A program made the position numbers and the translations under genes. The notes beneath the pieces are model-generated. The model saw nothing but the letters and a program-made list of their open reading frames with translations. It was not told where the DNA came from and searched no databases. A stretch of DNA of 64,000 bases from an uncultured SAR86 cluster bacterium (GTDB lineage Bacteria; Pseudomonadota; Gammaproteobacteria; Magnimaribacterales; D2472), in contig CABXFU010000007.1 in assembly GCA_902511575.1 (NCBI GenBank), positions 25,666 to 89,665 on the forward strand, given 5' to 3'. Shown piece after piece: positions 44,111-53,014 of this stretch (position 1 is its first letter; each line of letters begins with the position of its first letter).

Positions 44111-46054
44111 ATGAGCAAAGAAATCACAATTACACTTCCTGACGGATCTCAGAAGCAAGCACCTGTTGGCATTAGTGGGCTTGAAATTGCAAACATGATT
44201 GGCTCTGGTTTAGCTAAAGCTGCTGTTGCGTTTAGCGTCAATGGTGAGCAGAGGGACCTGAGTGATGTTGTGAGTCAGGATTCAGATATCTCTATTTTTA
44301 CACTTGATTCAGACGAAGGTTTGGAAATCATGCGTCACACAGTTGCAGCTCAGGTGTTAGCCCGTGCTATAAAAAATCTGTACCCAAAAGCTAAATTGGC
44401 CATCGGTCCAACTATTGAAAATGGCTTTTACTACGACTTTTTGTCTGATAAGAGAGTTTCTGTAGATGATTTACCAAAAATTGAAAAAGAAATGCAAAAG
44501 ATTGTTGCTGAAAAGTCTGACATTGCTAAAACAATCCATTCAAAGGAAGATGCGATCAAGAACTTTGCTGATATCAAAGAAGATTATAAGGTTAAGATCA
44601 TCGAGGAGTCTGAGCAAGAAGATAATTTTCAACTATACAATCAAGGTGATACTGGCTTTATAGATTTATGTCGCGGCCCTCATTTACCAAGTTTAGATAA
44701 AATTGGAGCATTTAAACTAACGAAGATTGCTGGTGCTTACTGGAAAGGTGATTCAAAAAATGAAATGCTCTCTCGCATATATGGTACCGCATGGAAAAAT
44801 GAAAAAGATCTTAAAAAATATTTAACTCTTTTAGATGAGGCTGAAAAGCGAGATCATCGCAAGCTTGCCAAAGAGATGGATTTATTTCATTTGCAAGAAG
44901 AGGCTCCTGGAATGGTTTTCTGGCATGCAAAAGGCTGGTCCATATACGTAGCTTTGCAAAACTATATACGTAATAAGCAAATTGCTAATGGTTATGAAGA
45001 AATCAATACACCTTTAGTCGTTGATCGTAAGCTATGGGAGGCATCAGGTCACTGGGATAAGTATCGTGAGAATATGTTTATCACTGAAATTGATGAAGAA
45101 CATGCTAATGAAAAAAGAGTGAATGCTCTTAAACCCATGAATTGTCCATGCCATGTTCAGGTATATAACCAAGGCCTTAAATCTTATAGGGATCTTCCTG
45201 TAAGACTTGCAGAATTTGGGTCCTGTCATAGGTATGAAGCCTCAGGCACCATGCATGGTCTGATGAGAGTTCGTGGCTTTACTCAAGATGATGGTCATAT
45301 TTTTTGTACTGAAGATCAAATAGAGAGCGAAACAGCAGATTTCATATCTTTATTATCTGAAATTTATACCGAGCTTGGTTTTGAATCTTTTGATATTAAA
45401 TTATCCACAAGACCTGAAACAAGAGTTGGTTCAGACGAGGTCTGGGACAAGGCTGAGGCCGCATTAGAATCTGCAATTCAAAAACTAGATATCCCATACA
45501 CAGTTGAAGCGGGGGATGGAGCTTTTTATGGTCCTAAACTAGATTTTGTTTTAACTGATGCCATCGGGCGTGAATGGCAGTGTGGTACTTTTCAAGCAGA
45601 TTTTAATCTGCCTGATAGATTAGACGCTGAGTACATAGGTGAAGATGGTTCTAAGCATCAACCTGTAATGATGCACCGAGCAATTCTTGGCTCTTTTGAG
45701 AGATTTATTGGGATCTTAATAGAAAATTATTCAGGCAAACTTCCTTTGTGGCTGGCTCCTACTCAATTATCAATACTAACAGTTACCGAAGAAGTGAATG
45801 ACTATGCAGTGAGTCTTAAAGAAAAATTTGATGCAATTAAACTTCGTGTTGAGCTCGATAGTAGAAATGAAAAAATTGGCTACAAGATAAGAGAGCATAG
45901 CAATGCCAAGGTTCCATTGATGGCAGTGATTGGCAAAGATGAAATGTCAGCCGGAACAGTGTCTATTAGAAATTTAAGAGAAAATGAGACCAATACTTAT
46001 TCCATAAATGAAGCTATCAAGTTGCTTCAAAAAGACTCAAGTCCTCCAAGTTAG
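44111..46054 (+). CDS. thrS: threonine--tRNA ligase
   Basis: 647-residue class II synthetase, full length. The N-terminal TGS domain (residues 1-60) is followed by the editing domain with HTVAAQVLARAIKNLYP and the zinc-binding catalytic core: MNCPCHVQVY (Cys ligand near 344), HGLMRVRGFTQDDGHIF (motif 2) and the C-terminal anticodon-binding domain. The gene is alone; the usual infC-rpmI-rplT genes do not follow. A convergent cupin gene ends six bases after its stop. Confidence 0.97.
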   Translation: MSKEITITLPDGSQKQAPVGISGLEIANMIGSGLAKAAVAFSVNGEQRDLSDVVSQDSDISIFTLDSDEGLEIMRHTVAAQVLARAIKNLYPKAKLAIGPTIENGFYYDFLSDKRVSVDDLPKIEKEMQKIVAEKSDIAKTIHSKEDAIKNFADIKEDYKVKIIEESEQEDNFQLYNQGDTGFIDLCRGPHLPSLDKIGAFKLTKIAGAYWKGDSKNEMLSRIYGTAWKNEKDLKKYLTLLDEAEKRDHRKLAKEMDLFHLQEEAPGMVFWHAKGWSIYVALQNYIRNKQIANGYEEINTPLVVDRKLWEASGHWDKYRENMFITEIDEEHANEKRVNALKPMNCPCHVQVYNQGLKSYRDLPVRLAEFGSCHRYEASGTMHGLMRVRGFTQDDGHIFCTEDQIESETADFISLLSEIYTELGFESFDIKLSTRPETRVGSDEVWDKAEAALESAIQKLDIPYTVEAGDGAFYGPKLDFVLTDAIGREWQCGTFQADFNLPDRLDAEYIGEDGSKHQPVMMHRAILGSFERFIGILIENYSGKLPLWLAPTQLSILTVTEEVNDYAVSLKEKFDAIKLRVELDSRNEKIGYKIREHSNAKVPLMAVIGKDEMSAGTVSIRNLRENETNTYSINEAIKLLQKDSSPPS

Positions 46055-46059
46055 TTGAA

Positions 46060-46458
46060 CTAAATCCTCCAGCCCTCTCTATCAAATACTCTCAGGTAGG
46101 TTAATTGATCGTGTTCAGATTCATTGATGACTTTAACGAAGTCTCCTGATTGAACCAGAATGACGTCACCTGCAGTGAGGGAAAAAGAATCTTGATGTTC
46201 AATTCCTTGGCTAGGGTCAGTTCCATGACCTTCCATTGAGTTCATGTATTCGATGACTTCCATCAAACCTCTGCCATTAACTATTATGTATACGACGTCT
46301 GAGTCACTAAGTCTATGACCAACAGTAGACTTTCCTGGCTGTATAACTGTTTTACTAGCTATGATTTTGCCTAATAAGTCATTAGTCCATACAGAGTAAT
46401 CATCAGTTACTTTATAAGGAGAGCCACCAACCCTGAAATTTACATATTTTTTAGCCAT
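46060..46458 (-). CDS. cupin domain protein
   Basis: 132 residues with a single cupin barrel: VIQPGKSTVGHRLSDSDVVYIIVNGRGLMEV (first motif, with one His and an otherwise weak metal set) and SFSLTAGDVILVQSGDFVKVINESEHDQLTYLRV (second motif). The metal ligands are incomplete, so it may be a binding rather than catalytic protein. It is convergent with thrS and divergent from metY. Confidence 0.7.
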   Translation of the reverse strand: MAKKYVNFRVGGSPYKVTDDYSVWTNDLLGKIIASKTVIQPGKSTVGHRLSDSDVVYIIVNGRGLMEVIEYMNSMEGHGTDPSQGIEHQDSFSLTAGDVILVQSGDFVKVINESEHDQLTYLRVFDREGWRI

Positions 46459-46614
46459 TTTTAACCTTCTTATTGAATATGTAGTGAATTGAAAAATATT
46501 TCATTATAATTGTCAATAAATTTTATGAAACCTATATTAAAAGTAAAAATTGATACTTTTTTTTGTAGTTATACTACTAAATAATTATTTTAAGGATAAA
46601 TTTATAAATATGTA

Positions 46615-46620
46615 TATAAT
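46615..46620 (+). promoter_or_regulatory. candidate -10 box for metY
   Basis: TATAAT ends six bases before the riboswitch P1 stem, so transcription would begin at or just before the riboswitch. No clear -35 at standard spacing. Confidence 0.4.
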
Positions 46621-46624
46621 TACA

Positions 46625-46676
46625 TCAGCGCTAATTTGACTGGCTTGCAGGCGCTTTATAAATGTTGCTAAATAAG
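46625..46676 (+). ncRNA. SAM-II riboswitch upstream of metY
   Basis: The sequence follows the SAM-II pattern. P1 is AGCGC (46627-46631) with GCGCT (46651-46655); the loop holds TAATTTGAC and CTTGCAG; the 3' part ATAAATGTTGCTAAATAAG (46658-46676) matches the conserved SAM-II ATAAATGT-GCTAAA block. SAM-II senses S-adenosylmethionine through an H-type pseudoknot and lowers expression of methionine genes. A following hairpin, AATAAgATTC (46671-46680) with GAATTTATT (46689-46697), overlaps the 3' pseudoknot strand and may be the alternative structure (inference). The metY start is 62 bases further on with GGAG at 46729. Confidence 0.85.
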
Positions 46677-46738
46677 ATTCCGTCAATAGAATTTATTAGC
46701 TTGGCCTTAACTTAATATTAATATTACTGGAGACAATA

Positions 46739-48037
46739 ATGACCGATAAAAAATATACCAACCCTGCGACTATCGCGCTTCATGCTGGTTGGAGAAAAGA
46801 TGAAACAACTAATTCTGTGACTGTACCAATTCACATGACATCTAGTTATCAGTTTGATGACACTGATCATGCAGCAAACTTATTTGCCCTAAGCGAGTTG
46901 GGTAATATCTATTCGAGGATTATGAATCCAACAAATGCAGTATTTGAGGAAAGGATTGCTGAATTAGAAGGGGGAGTCGCTGCATTGGGTCTCGCATCAG
47001 GGCAAGCATCCTCAGCTTATGCTATTCAAAACCTATGCAGTCACGGCGATAATTTTGTTGCTTCATCGCATCTATATGGGGGAACTTATAACCAGTTTAA
47101 AAACCCATTTTCCGATATGGGGATAGAGGTTAGATTTGTTGATCCCTCTGACCCACAAAATTTTCTTGATGCTACAGATGATAAGACTAGAGCTTATTAT
47201 GGTGAGGTTTTACCTAACCCAAGTTTTCAAGTTTTTCCATTGCAAGAGGTTGCAGATCTTGGCAGACCTTTAGGTATCCCATTGATTGTAGACAATACTG
47301 CTGCACCTTTGATCTGTCGTCCGTTTGATCATGGAGCGGCAATTATTATTCATTCAGCTACCAAGTATATTGGTGGTCATGGCACCTCTATTGGTGGAGT
47401 CATAGTTGATGGTGGTAACTTTGATTGGGAGGCGCACCCTGATAGACAGCCAAAGCTTAATCAACCTGATCCTAACTATAATGGAGTAATTTGGACTGAA
47501 GCGGTTAAAGCATTGGGACCAATAGCTTATATTTTAAAAGCAAGAACTACCTTACTGCGAGATATGGGAGCTGCAATGAGTCCCTTTAACGCCTTTATGT
47601 TTATCCAAGGAATGGAAACATTACACCTTAGAATGAAAGAGCATTCAGCCAATGGACAAAAGGTTGCAGAGCATCTTAGTAAACATCCTATGGTTGAAAG
47701 AGTGGCTTATCCTGGAACATCTTCAGGTCTCCCGAAAGAAAGAGCAGATAAATATTTATCTAATGGCTGCGGCGGACTCCTAGGGTTTGAAATTAAAGGT
47801 GGTCATGAAGCAGGTAAAAAATTTATTAACTCCCTTGAGATGCTTTATCACGTCGCTAATATTGGTGATTCAAGAAGTTTAGCAATTCATCCAGCAAGCA
47901 CAACTCACTCACAATTAAATGAAGAGGAGCTAGCCTCAGGCGGAATTAGCTCTGGCTATATCAGACTCTCAATTGGACTTGAGCATATTGATGATATTCT
48001 TGCTGACATCGATCAAGCTTTAGCAAAAGCAGAATAA
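46739..48037 (+). CDS. metY: O-acetylhomoserine sulfhydrylase
   Basis: 432-residue PLP enzyme of the Cys/Met metabolism family, making homocysteine from O-acetylhomoserine and sulfide. The PLP lysine lies in IIHSATKYIGGHGTSIGG near residue 210. Other marks: YSRIMNPTNAVFEERIAELEGG, SHLYGGTYNQFKNPF, VDNTAAPLICRPFDHG and the C-terminal HPASTTHSQLNEEEL. Length fits MetY (about 425-435) rather than shorter MetB/MetC enzymes. The SAM-II riboswitch upstream is consistent with methionine control. Confidence 0.95.
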   Translation: MTDKKYTNPATIALHAGWRKDETTNSVTVPIHMTSSYQFDDTDHAANLFALSELGNIYSRIMNPTNAVFEERIAELEGGVAALGLASGQASSAYAIQNLCSHGDNFVASSHLYGGTYNQFKNPFSDMGIEVRFVDPSDPQNFLDATDDKTRAYYGEVLPNPSFQVFPLQEVADLGRPLGIPLIVDNTAAPLICRPFDHGAAIIIHSATKYIGGHGTSIGGVIVDGGNFDWEAHPDRQPKLNQPDPNYNGVIWTEAVKALGPIAYILKARTTLLRDMGAAMSPFNAFMFIQGMETLHLRMKEHSANGQKVAEHLSKHPMVERVAYPGTSSGLPKERADKYLSNGCGGLLGFEIKGGHEAGKKFINSLEMLYHVANIGDSRSLAIHPASTTHSQLNEEELASGGISSGYIRLSIGLEHIDDILADIDQALAKAE

Positions 48038-48043
48038 CTTGGT

Positions 48044-48559
48044 GTGTCAGAAGTTTTTCCTAATGTAAGCTATATAATTATTGGCTCTAAGGAAAGGCTT
48101 TCAAGAGTTAAATCTTATCAAATAGAGGAAGGGGTAGAGTGTTTGCTTTGTCCCTTCGAATCTATGGCAGAACTTCCATCATTGCTAGATTTAAAAATTG
48201 CAGAGTTGGATTCAAATGTTATTTCTATTATTCCAGCTGGGGCCTTTCCTAAAAAAGATGCTAGAGCACAGCTTGTTCATTTTTCCAGAAGTGAGTACCA
48301 GTTTTGGGGCTGGTATCATTTCGGTAATAAATTTAAGGGAGCAGCTCAAAGCATAGGAAAGCTAAATACGTTTTTAAATAAAGTGCCTCAATTGGAGCAG
48401 GGAATATTTTTTTCAAAATCATTATATTTTTCAGTTGGAGGTCTTGGAGACATTGGCGTTAATCCATTTGCTGAATTGGCTAAAAGATTCTATCTGAGAT
48501 TAGATCCACAAAACCCACTTCCTTCACTTACAATAAGGGCAAAATCACTTTTAGATTAG
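48044..48559 (+). CDS. hypothetical protein, possible glycosyltransferase-2-fold remnant
   Basis: 171 residues from a GTG start. I do not firmly recognise it. The C-terminal half, VPQLEQGIFFSKSLYFSVGGLGDIG, resembles the donor/acceptor loop of small family-2 glycosyltransferases linked to arsenosugar synthesis (DQGLFVRRDLFxxLGGF). However, the N-terminal nucleotide-sugar half with its DGGSxD motif is not present. It is wedged between metY (six bases) and ccmA (six bases), so it is co-transcribed with both. It may be a decayed or reshaped enzyme. Confidence 0.55.
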   Translation: MSEVFPNVSYIIIGSKERLSRVKSYQIEEGVECLLCPFESMAELPSLLDLKIAELDSNVISIIPAGAFPKKDARAQLVHFSRSEYQFWGWYHFGNKFKGAAQSIGKLNTFLNKVPQLEQGIFFSKSLYFSVGGLGDIGVNPFAELAKRFYLRLDPQNPLPSLTIRAKSLLD

Positions 48560-48565
48560 AATTAT

Positions 48566-49150
48566 ATGACGCTTGTCTCAGCTCAAAATATTACATATTC
48601 AATAAATGAAAATAAACTTTTTCATAATCTTTCTTTTGGAGTAAATTCTGGAGAAGGGCTGCATATCAAAGGAGGCAATGGTTCTGGAAAAAGCACATTG
48701 CTTAGAATTATTTTAGGTATCACCACGCCGACCAAAGGCTTGATAAAAAGATGTAGCGAAGATTTAAAAATATCGTACCTTGGGCATAAAAATGCAATAA
48801 AAAACTATCTTACGCCAATCGAAAATTTAGAGTTGTTATTCAATGATGTTGAGATAAAAATCGCATATGAATGGCTCTATAAATTTAATCTATCTCATGT
48901 TCAAGATGAGCTTGCAGCTAGCCTTTCCTTTGGACAGCAAAAAAAGTTAGCCTTGATTAGAGTTTTAGCACAATCTCCAGAATTGATAGTGCTTGATGAG
49001 CCCTTTGTAGGCCTGGACCAAACCGCTGCTGATCAACTTAATCATTTTCTTGAAGAACAGTTATCTGAGGGAGTAGGGCTTATCTTCACCTCTCATATTA
49101 ACCCGAAGATTAGCTGCAAGGTTTTAGATTTAGAGGCAAAGAATGTTTAG
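48566..49150 (+). CDS. ccmA: heme exporter ATP-binding protein CcmA
   Basis: 194-residue ABC ATPase, the CcmABCD complex motor that releases holo-CcmE for cytochrome c maturation. Walker A GGNGSGKS at 36-43, signature LSFGQQKKLAL, Walker B LIVLDEPFVGLD and switch His in FTSHI. Length is slightly short (about 205 usual). It overlaps ccmB by eight bases and begins the ccm operon. Confidence 0.93.
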   Translation: MTLVSAQNITYSINENKLFHNLSFGVNSGEGLHIKGGNGSGKSTLLRIILGITTPTKGLIKRCSEDLKISYLGHKNAIKNYLTPIENLELLFNDVEIKIAYEWLYKFNLSHVQDELAASLSFGQQKKLALIRVLAQSPELIVLDEPFVGLDQTAADQLNHFLEEQLSEGVGLIFTSHINPKISCKVLDLEAKNV

Positions 49151-49793
49151 ATTGTTAAAAACAGAATCTTTCAAGCTATCAAACAAATTAAAATCCTGGT
49201 TGGGACCTTTGTTGATTATGGTCCTTGTTCTTATAGCATTTCCACTCAGCATAGATATTTCACAGTATGATTTAGAGAAGTTTTATTTCTCGATTATCGT
49301 CGTCTCTTTGTTGATGACCTCTTTTGTTGCAACAGAAGGGATGTTTGAGGAGGACTTTGAAGATGGATCCCTCGAACAAGAATTTTTAATAGAAAAAGAT
49401 TTTTACAAACTCGTTCTCTCAAAAATTATTGTGTACGTGTGTTTGATTGGGATACCCATTGCATTTATTGGGGCACTATTTTCCTTTGCTAATGGAGTGG
49501 CAATTGGTAGTTTTGCTAAGGTATTTTTATTATTAATCCTTTCAAATCTTTTGCTGTTTAATTTATTCGCATTTGGCAATGCATTATCAATTAATAAAGG
49601 AGCCATGCTGGGAGTGCTCTCCTCTTTGCCGCTTGCACTGCCTGTTATAATTTTACTTGGGCGCGCAATAAGAAGTATTCAATTTGGAGATGGTTTCTCA
49701 TCAATTATTGCCTTGATGTTTGGCTTAGGGTTGATCTTGTCAGCCATGATGCCATTAATTATCTCTGCCGCCTTAAAAACACATATAGATTAA
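49143..49793 (+). CDS. ccmB: heme exporter permease CcmB
   Basis: 216-residue inner-membrane protein with about six helices. CcmB-like segments: an N-terminal amphipathic start followed by PLLIMVLVLIAFPLS, FEDGSLEQEFL and a run of LPLALPVIILLGRAI. It forms the membrane channel of the CcmABCD transporter. Start overlaps ccmA; ccmC follows after 25 bases. Confidence 0.92.
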   Translation: MFRLLKTESFKLSNKLKSWLGPLLIMVLVLIAFPLSIDISQYDLEKFYFSIIVVSLLMTSFVATEGMFEEDFEDGSLEQEFLIEKDFYKLVLSKIIVYVCLIGIPIAFIGALFSFANGVAIGSFAKVFLLLILSNLLLFNLFAFGNALSINKGAMLGVLSSLPLALPVIILLGRAIRSIQFGDGFSSIIALMFGLGLILSAMMPLIISAALKTHID

Positions 49794-49818
49794 CCAACTT
49801 AGGTTTATAATATCGTTT

Positions 49819-50550
49819 GTGATCACAGCATTCATTCATAAATTCTCCTCGCCAAAAAGTTTTGTTAATTTAACGGAGAAGCTATATCCATTTTTTATAA
49901 TTGGCGGAGTTTCTTTGTTGATGCTTGGGTGGACTTGGGGTTTATTATTTGCCCCTCAAGATGCAGTCCAAGGAAACTCTTATCGAATCATATTTCTTCA
50001 TGTGCCATCTGTAATTTTTGCAGAGTTGGTTTATTTCTTTATGGCTATTTGCGCTTTAATGCACCTTGTATGGCGAGTAAAGCTAGCTGCATATTTAATT
50101 AAATCTGCAGCGCCAATTGGAGCAATGATCACATTTATCGGTTTATTTTCAGGATCAATTTGGGGAATTCCTACATGGGGAACCTGGTGGCAATGGGATG
50201 CAAGAATCACTTCAACATTAATATTATTTATTATGTATCTAGGAATTTTAACCCTGCATGGATCTTTCTCTAATTTAGAAAAGGCTGACCGACTAATGTC
50301 AATATTGGTAATTATCGGAGTTGTAAATATTCCCATTATCAAGAAGTCTGTTGATTGGTGGTCAACACTGCATCAGCCAGCATCAATCTCAGTCTCTGGA
50401 AGCACTTCCATTGATCCATCCATGTTGTACCCATTATTTATTTCAGTAATTGGGCTTGGTTTTACACTAATTTCTCTTGGTATTTTAAGTAGTCGTTCTT
50501 ATATATTAAGTAGAGAAAAGAACAAAAAATGGGCACTAAAACATGTTTAA
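49819..50550 (+). CDS. ccmC: heme lyase/heme handling protein CcmC
   Basis: 243-residue inner-membrane protein with six helices and the tryptophan-rich WGTWWQWDARITS motif (WWD domain), which presents heme to CcmE. Conserved periplasmic histidines are in IIFLHVPSV and STLHQPAS. Starts with GTG at 49819. It overlaps ccmD by eight bases. Confidence 0.95.
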   Translation: MITAFIHKFSSPKSFVNLTEKLYPFFIIGGVSLLMLGWTWGLLFAPQDAVQGNSYRIIFLHVPSVIFAELVYFFMAICALMHLVWRVKLAAYLIKSAAPIGAMITFIGLFSGSIWGIPTWGTWWQWDARITSTLILFIMYLGILTLHGSFSNLEKADRLMSILVIIGVVNIPIIKKSVDWWSTLHQPASISVSGSTSIDPSMLYPLFISVIGLGFTLISLGILSSRSYILSREKNKKWALKHV

Positions 50551-50719
50551 TTTAGCTTTTAAAAATTTTAATGAAATTTTAGATATGGGCGGTCATGGAA
50601 TTTATGTTTGGTCAGTATATTTCATTGGCATTTCAATTATTTTTATTAGCTTTCTAATTGCCAAAAAGAGAATCAAAGAAGTGCAAAAAAAAATAATATT
50701 AAAAAATGCTTCAAGTTAG
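50543..50719 (+). CDS. ccmD: heme exporter protein CcmD
   Basis: 58 residues, below many annotation length limits. It begins at ATG 50543 inside the end of ccmC and runs to TAG 50717-50719, overlapping ccmE by 14 bases. The hallmark MGGHGIYVW is present at residues 15-23, followed by one membrane helix and a basic cytoplasmic tail (KKRIKEVQKK). CcmD is needed to release holo-CcmE from CcmABC. Position between ccmC and ccmE confirms the call. Confidence 0.93.
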   Translation: MFNLAFKNFNEILDMGGHGIYVWSVYFIGISIIFISFLIAKKRIKEVQKKIILKNASS

Positions 50720-51119
50720 AAAAAATCGACTCTGGAAACTAATCACCATTCTTTTTTTATCTGCAGGAGGCATTTCATTAATTCTTTTTTCATTAAATTC
50801 TAAGCTGGATTTGTTCTACACTCCATCTGAAATGCTGCAGGCAGATATTAAATCTGGATACAGGATCAAGTTAGGTGGAATGGTTAAGAATGGATCAATC
50901 AAAAGAGATGGAACAATCATTAGATTTCTAGTCACAGATTTTATAAAAGAAGTTCCAGTAACCTTTGAGGGAGTTCCGCCTGATTTATTTAAAGAGGACA
51001 GCGGAGTCGTCATCCTTGGGTATTTTTTAAATGGCATGTTTGAAGCAGAAGAAATTTTTGCTAAACATGATGAGAATTATATGCCCCCTGAGCTGGCTAT
51101 AGATGAAGCAAAAGTATGA
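50706..51119 (+). CDS. ccmE: heme chaperone CcmE
   Basis: 137 residues, one N-terminal membrane helix (about 10-29) and a periplasmic beta barrel. The covalent heme histidine is His121 with Tyr125 in AKHDENYMPPE. It carries heme from CcmC to CcmF. Overlaps ccmD (14 bases) and ccmF (four bases). Confidence 0.96.
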   Translation: MLQVRKNRLWKLITILFLSAGGISLILFSLNSKLDLFYTPSEMLQADIKSGYRIKLGGMVKNGSIKRDGTIIRFLVTDFIKEVPVTFEGVPPDLFKEDSGVVILGYFLNGMFEAEEIFAKHDENYMPPELAIDEAKV

Positions 51120-53014
51120 TTGGGGAGATTGCACATTTTCTATCCCTTTCAGCTGTTTTGTTGCTAAGCCTTGTATTGATTTTTAATCTAGCATTCTTTT
51201 TTACCAAAATTCATCCAAATCAATTAATCCTCTCAATGAGGTTATTTAACCAAGCCTGCTGGCTAGTTTTTATTTCATTTGGCATTTATGTTTATCTCGC
51301 CATAAGCGATGATTTTTCAATAGCATATATAGCTAGCCACTCAAACTCTCAATTACCTATTTTCTATAAGGTAACTTCAATATGGAGTGCGCATGAAGGT
51401 TCGATGTTTCTTTGGATAGTATTTTTAACAGCTTGGAGCATCCTATTCATAAATTCGCTTGATAAAAGTCACCCTTTGAAAAAATTAACCTTGTTAATGT
51501 TGAGTGTAATTATTTTAGGCTTTTTGCTATTTTTGCTATTAACATCTAACCCCTTTGAGAGAATTATGCCATTTGGAGCTCTTGAAGGCGCAGATATAAA
51601 TCCAGTTTTGCAAGATCCAGCCTTAGCCATACATCCGCCAATGCTTTATTTGGGGTATGTAGGGTTTGTGATTTCCTTTAGTTTTATTACGGCATATTTG
51701 CTGAATGGTGATTTTGAATTGAAATGGGAGCAAGATATTAGAAATTGGTCTTTTGTTGCGTGGATTTTTCTTACCATTGGCATCACTCTCGGGAGTTGGT
51801 GGGCTTACTATGAATTGGGCTGGGGAGGATATTGGTTTTGGGATCCTGTAGAAAATGTCGCCCTGATGCCATGGCTCGCTGCAACAGCATTTATGCATTC
51901 ATTATTTGCAGCTTCAAAATCAAATGTACTTAAAACTTGGACCATGTTTTTAGGAATTTTAATTTTTGCCTTAAGTTTGTTTGGGGCATTTATTGTGAGA
52001 TCTGGAATCATTGATAGCGTCCATTCATTTGCCAATGATCCGGAAAGAGGATTATATCTTTTAAGTTTTTCAGGCCTCATTACATTGCTCGCACTGACAA
52101 TTTTTGCTTATCGTCTACCTGCTTTGAATTCTTCAAAATTAGTTGTCACGGGCTCAAAGGAATCATTTCTTTCGATGAATAATATATTGATGATTACTAG
52201 TATTTTTTCTATTTTTCTTGGGGTTACCTATCCATTGATAATCGAGTCTATCAGTGGGGAAAAAGTCAGCATCGGCCCCCCATATTACAATACAATTTTT
52301 GCTCCATTAATCCTTATAGCCGCTGCATTTATTATGATTTCAGTTGATGCATTATGGCAGCGCTCGATGCCTTTAAAAGCATTGCTGATCACCATCTTTG
52401 CTCCAACAATGCTATCTCTGCTATCTTTATATCTAATATGGCAAGTTACAAATATTTTTTCTATTCTTGCATATATAGGAATTTTTTCTGGCTCATTGAT
52501 TCTTTGCAGCTATCTAACAAGGACCATTAATAATTTTTTTAACAAAAAATTTATTAACAAAGGCAGCGCAATTGCGCACATAGGTTTGGGCTTATTATTT
52601 TTTGCAGTATCAATGAATAGCATTCTTAGCTATGAGAAGAATTTAAATCTTGCGCCTGGTCAATCTATATCAATAAACGATTCAGTACGAGAGTTTTCTT
52701 TTAACGACATTCGAGTTTTTAAAGCTTCCAATCATGATGTTATTTCTGCTCAGGTTTCATTGTTGCAGGATGGAAGAGAAATATCTTTAAACCCGCAAAA
52801 AAGAAAATATGCTACAAGAGGCCAGATTACGTCTGAATCTGCCATTCATGCATCCGTGCTTAAAGACACATATTTAACAATTGGTGATCAGCTAGATAAT
52901 GGTACCTGGACATTTTCATTAAAGATTAATTATTTTATTAAGTGGATTTGGTTCTCAGCCGCTTTAATGGTACTCGGAATGTTGCTTACAATTTTTAAGA
53001 AGAAAGCATCATGA
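51116..53014 (+). CDS. ccmF: cytochrome c heme lyase CcmF
   Basis: 632-residue inner-membrane protein with about 14 helices. The WWD domain is WGGYWFWDPVENVALMPWL near residue 240. The histidines expected to bind heme are in IWSAHEGSMFLW, HPPMLYLGYVG and HSFANDPERG. It joins heme to apocytochrome c together with CcmH. Overlaps ccmE and ccmG by four bases each. Confidence 0.96.
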   Translation: MIGEIAHFLSLSAVLLLSLVLIFNLAFFFTKIHPNQLILSMRLFNQACWLVFISFGIYVYLAISDDFSIAYIASHSNSQLPIFYKVTSIWSAHEGSMFLWIVFLTAWSILFINSLDKSHPLKKLTLLMLSVIILGFLLFLLLTSNPFERIMPFGALEGADINPVLQDPALAIHPPMLYLGYVGFVISFSFITAYLLNGDFELKWEQDIRNWSFVAWIFLTIGITLGSWWAYYELGWGGYWFWDPVENVALMPWLAATAFMHSLFAASKSNVLKTWTMFLGILIFALSLFGAFIVRSGIIDSVHSFANDPERGLYLLSFSGLITLLALTIFAYRLPALNSSKLVVTGSKESFLSMNNILMITSIFSIFLGVTYPLIIESISGEKVSIGPPYYNTIFAPLILIAAAFIMISVDALWQRSMPLKALLITIFAPTMLSLLSLYLIWQVTNIFSILAYIGIFSGSLILCSYLTRTINNFFNKKFINKGSAIAHIGLGLLFFAVSMNSILSYEKNLNLAPGQSISINDSVREFSFNDIRVFKASNHDVISAQVSLLQDGREISLNPQKRKYATRGQITSESAIHASVLKDTYLTIGDQLDNGTWTFSLKINYFIKWIWFSAALMVLGMLLTIFKKKAS

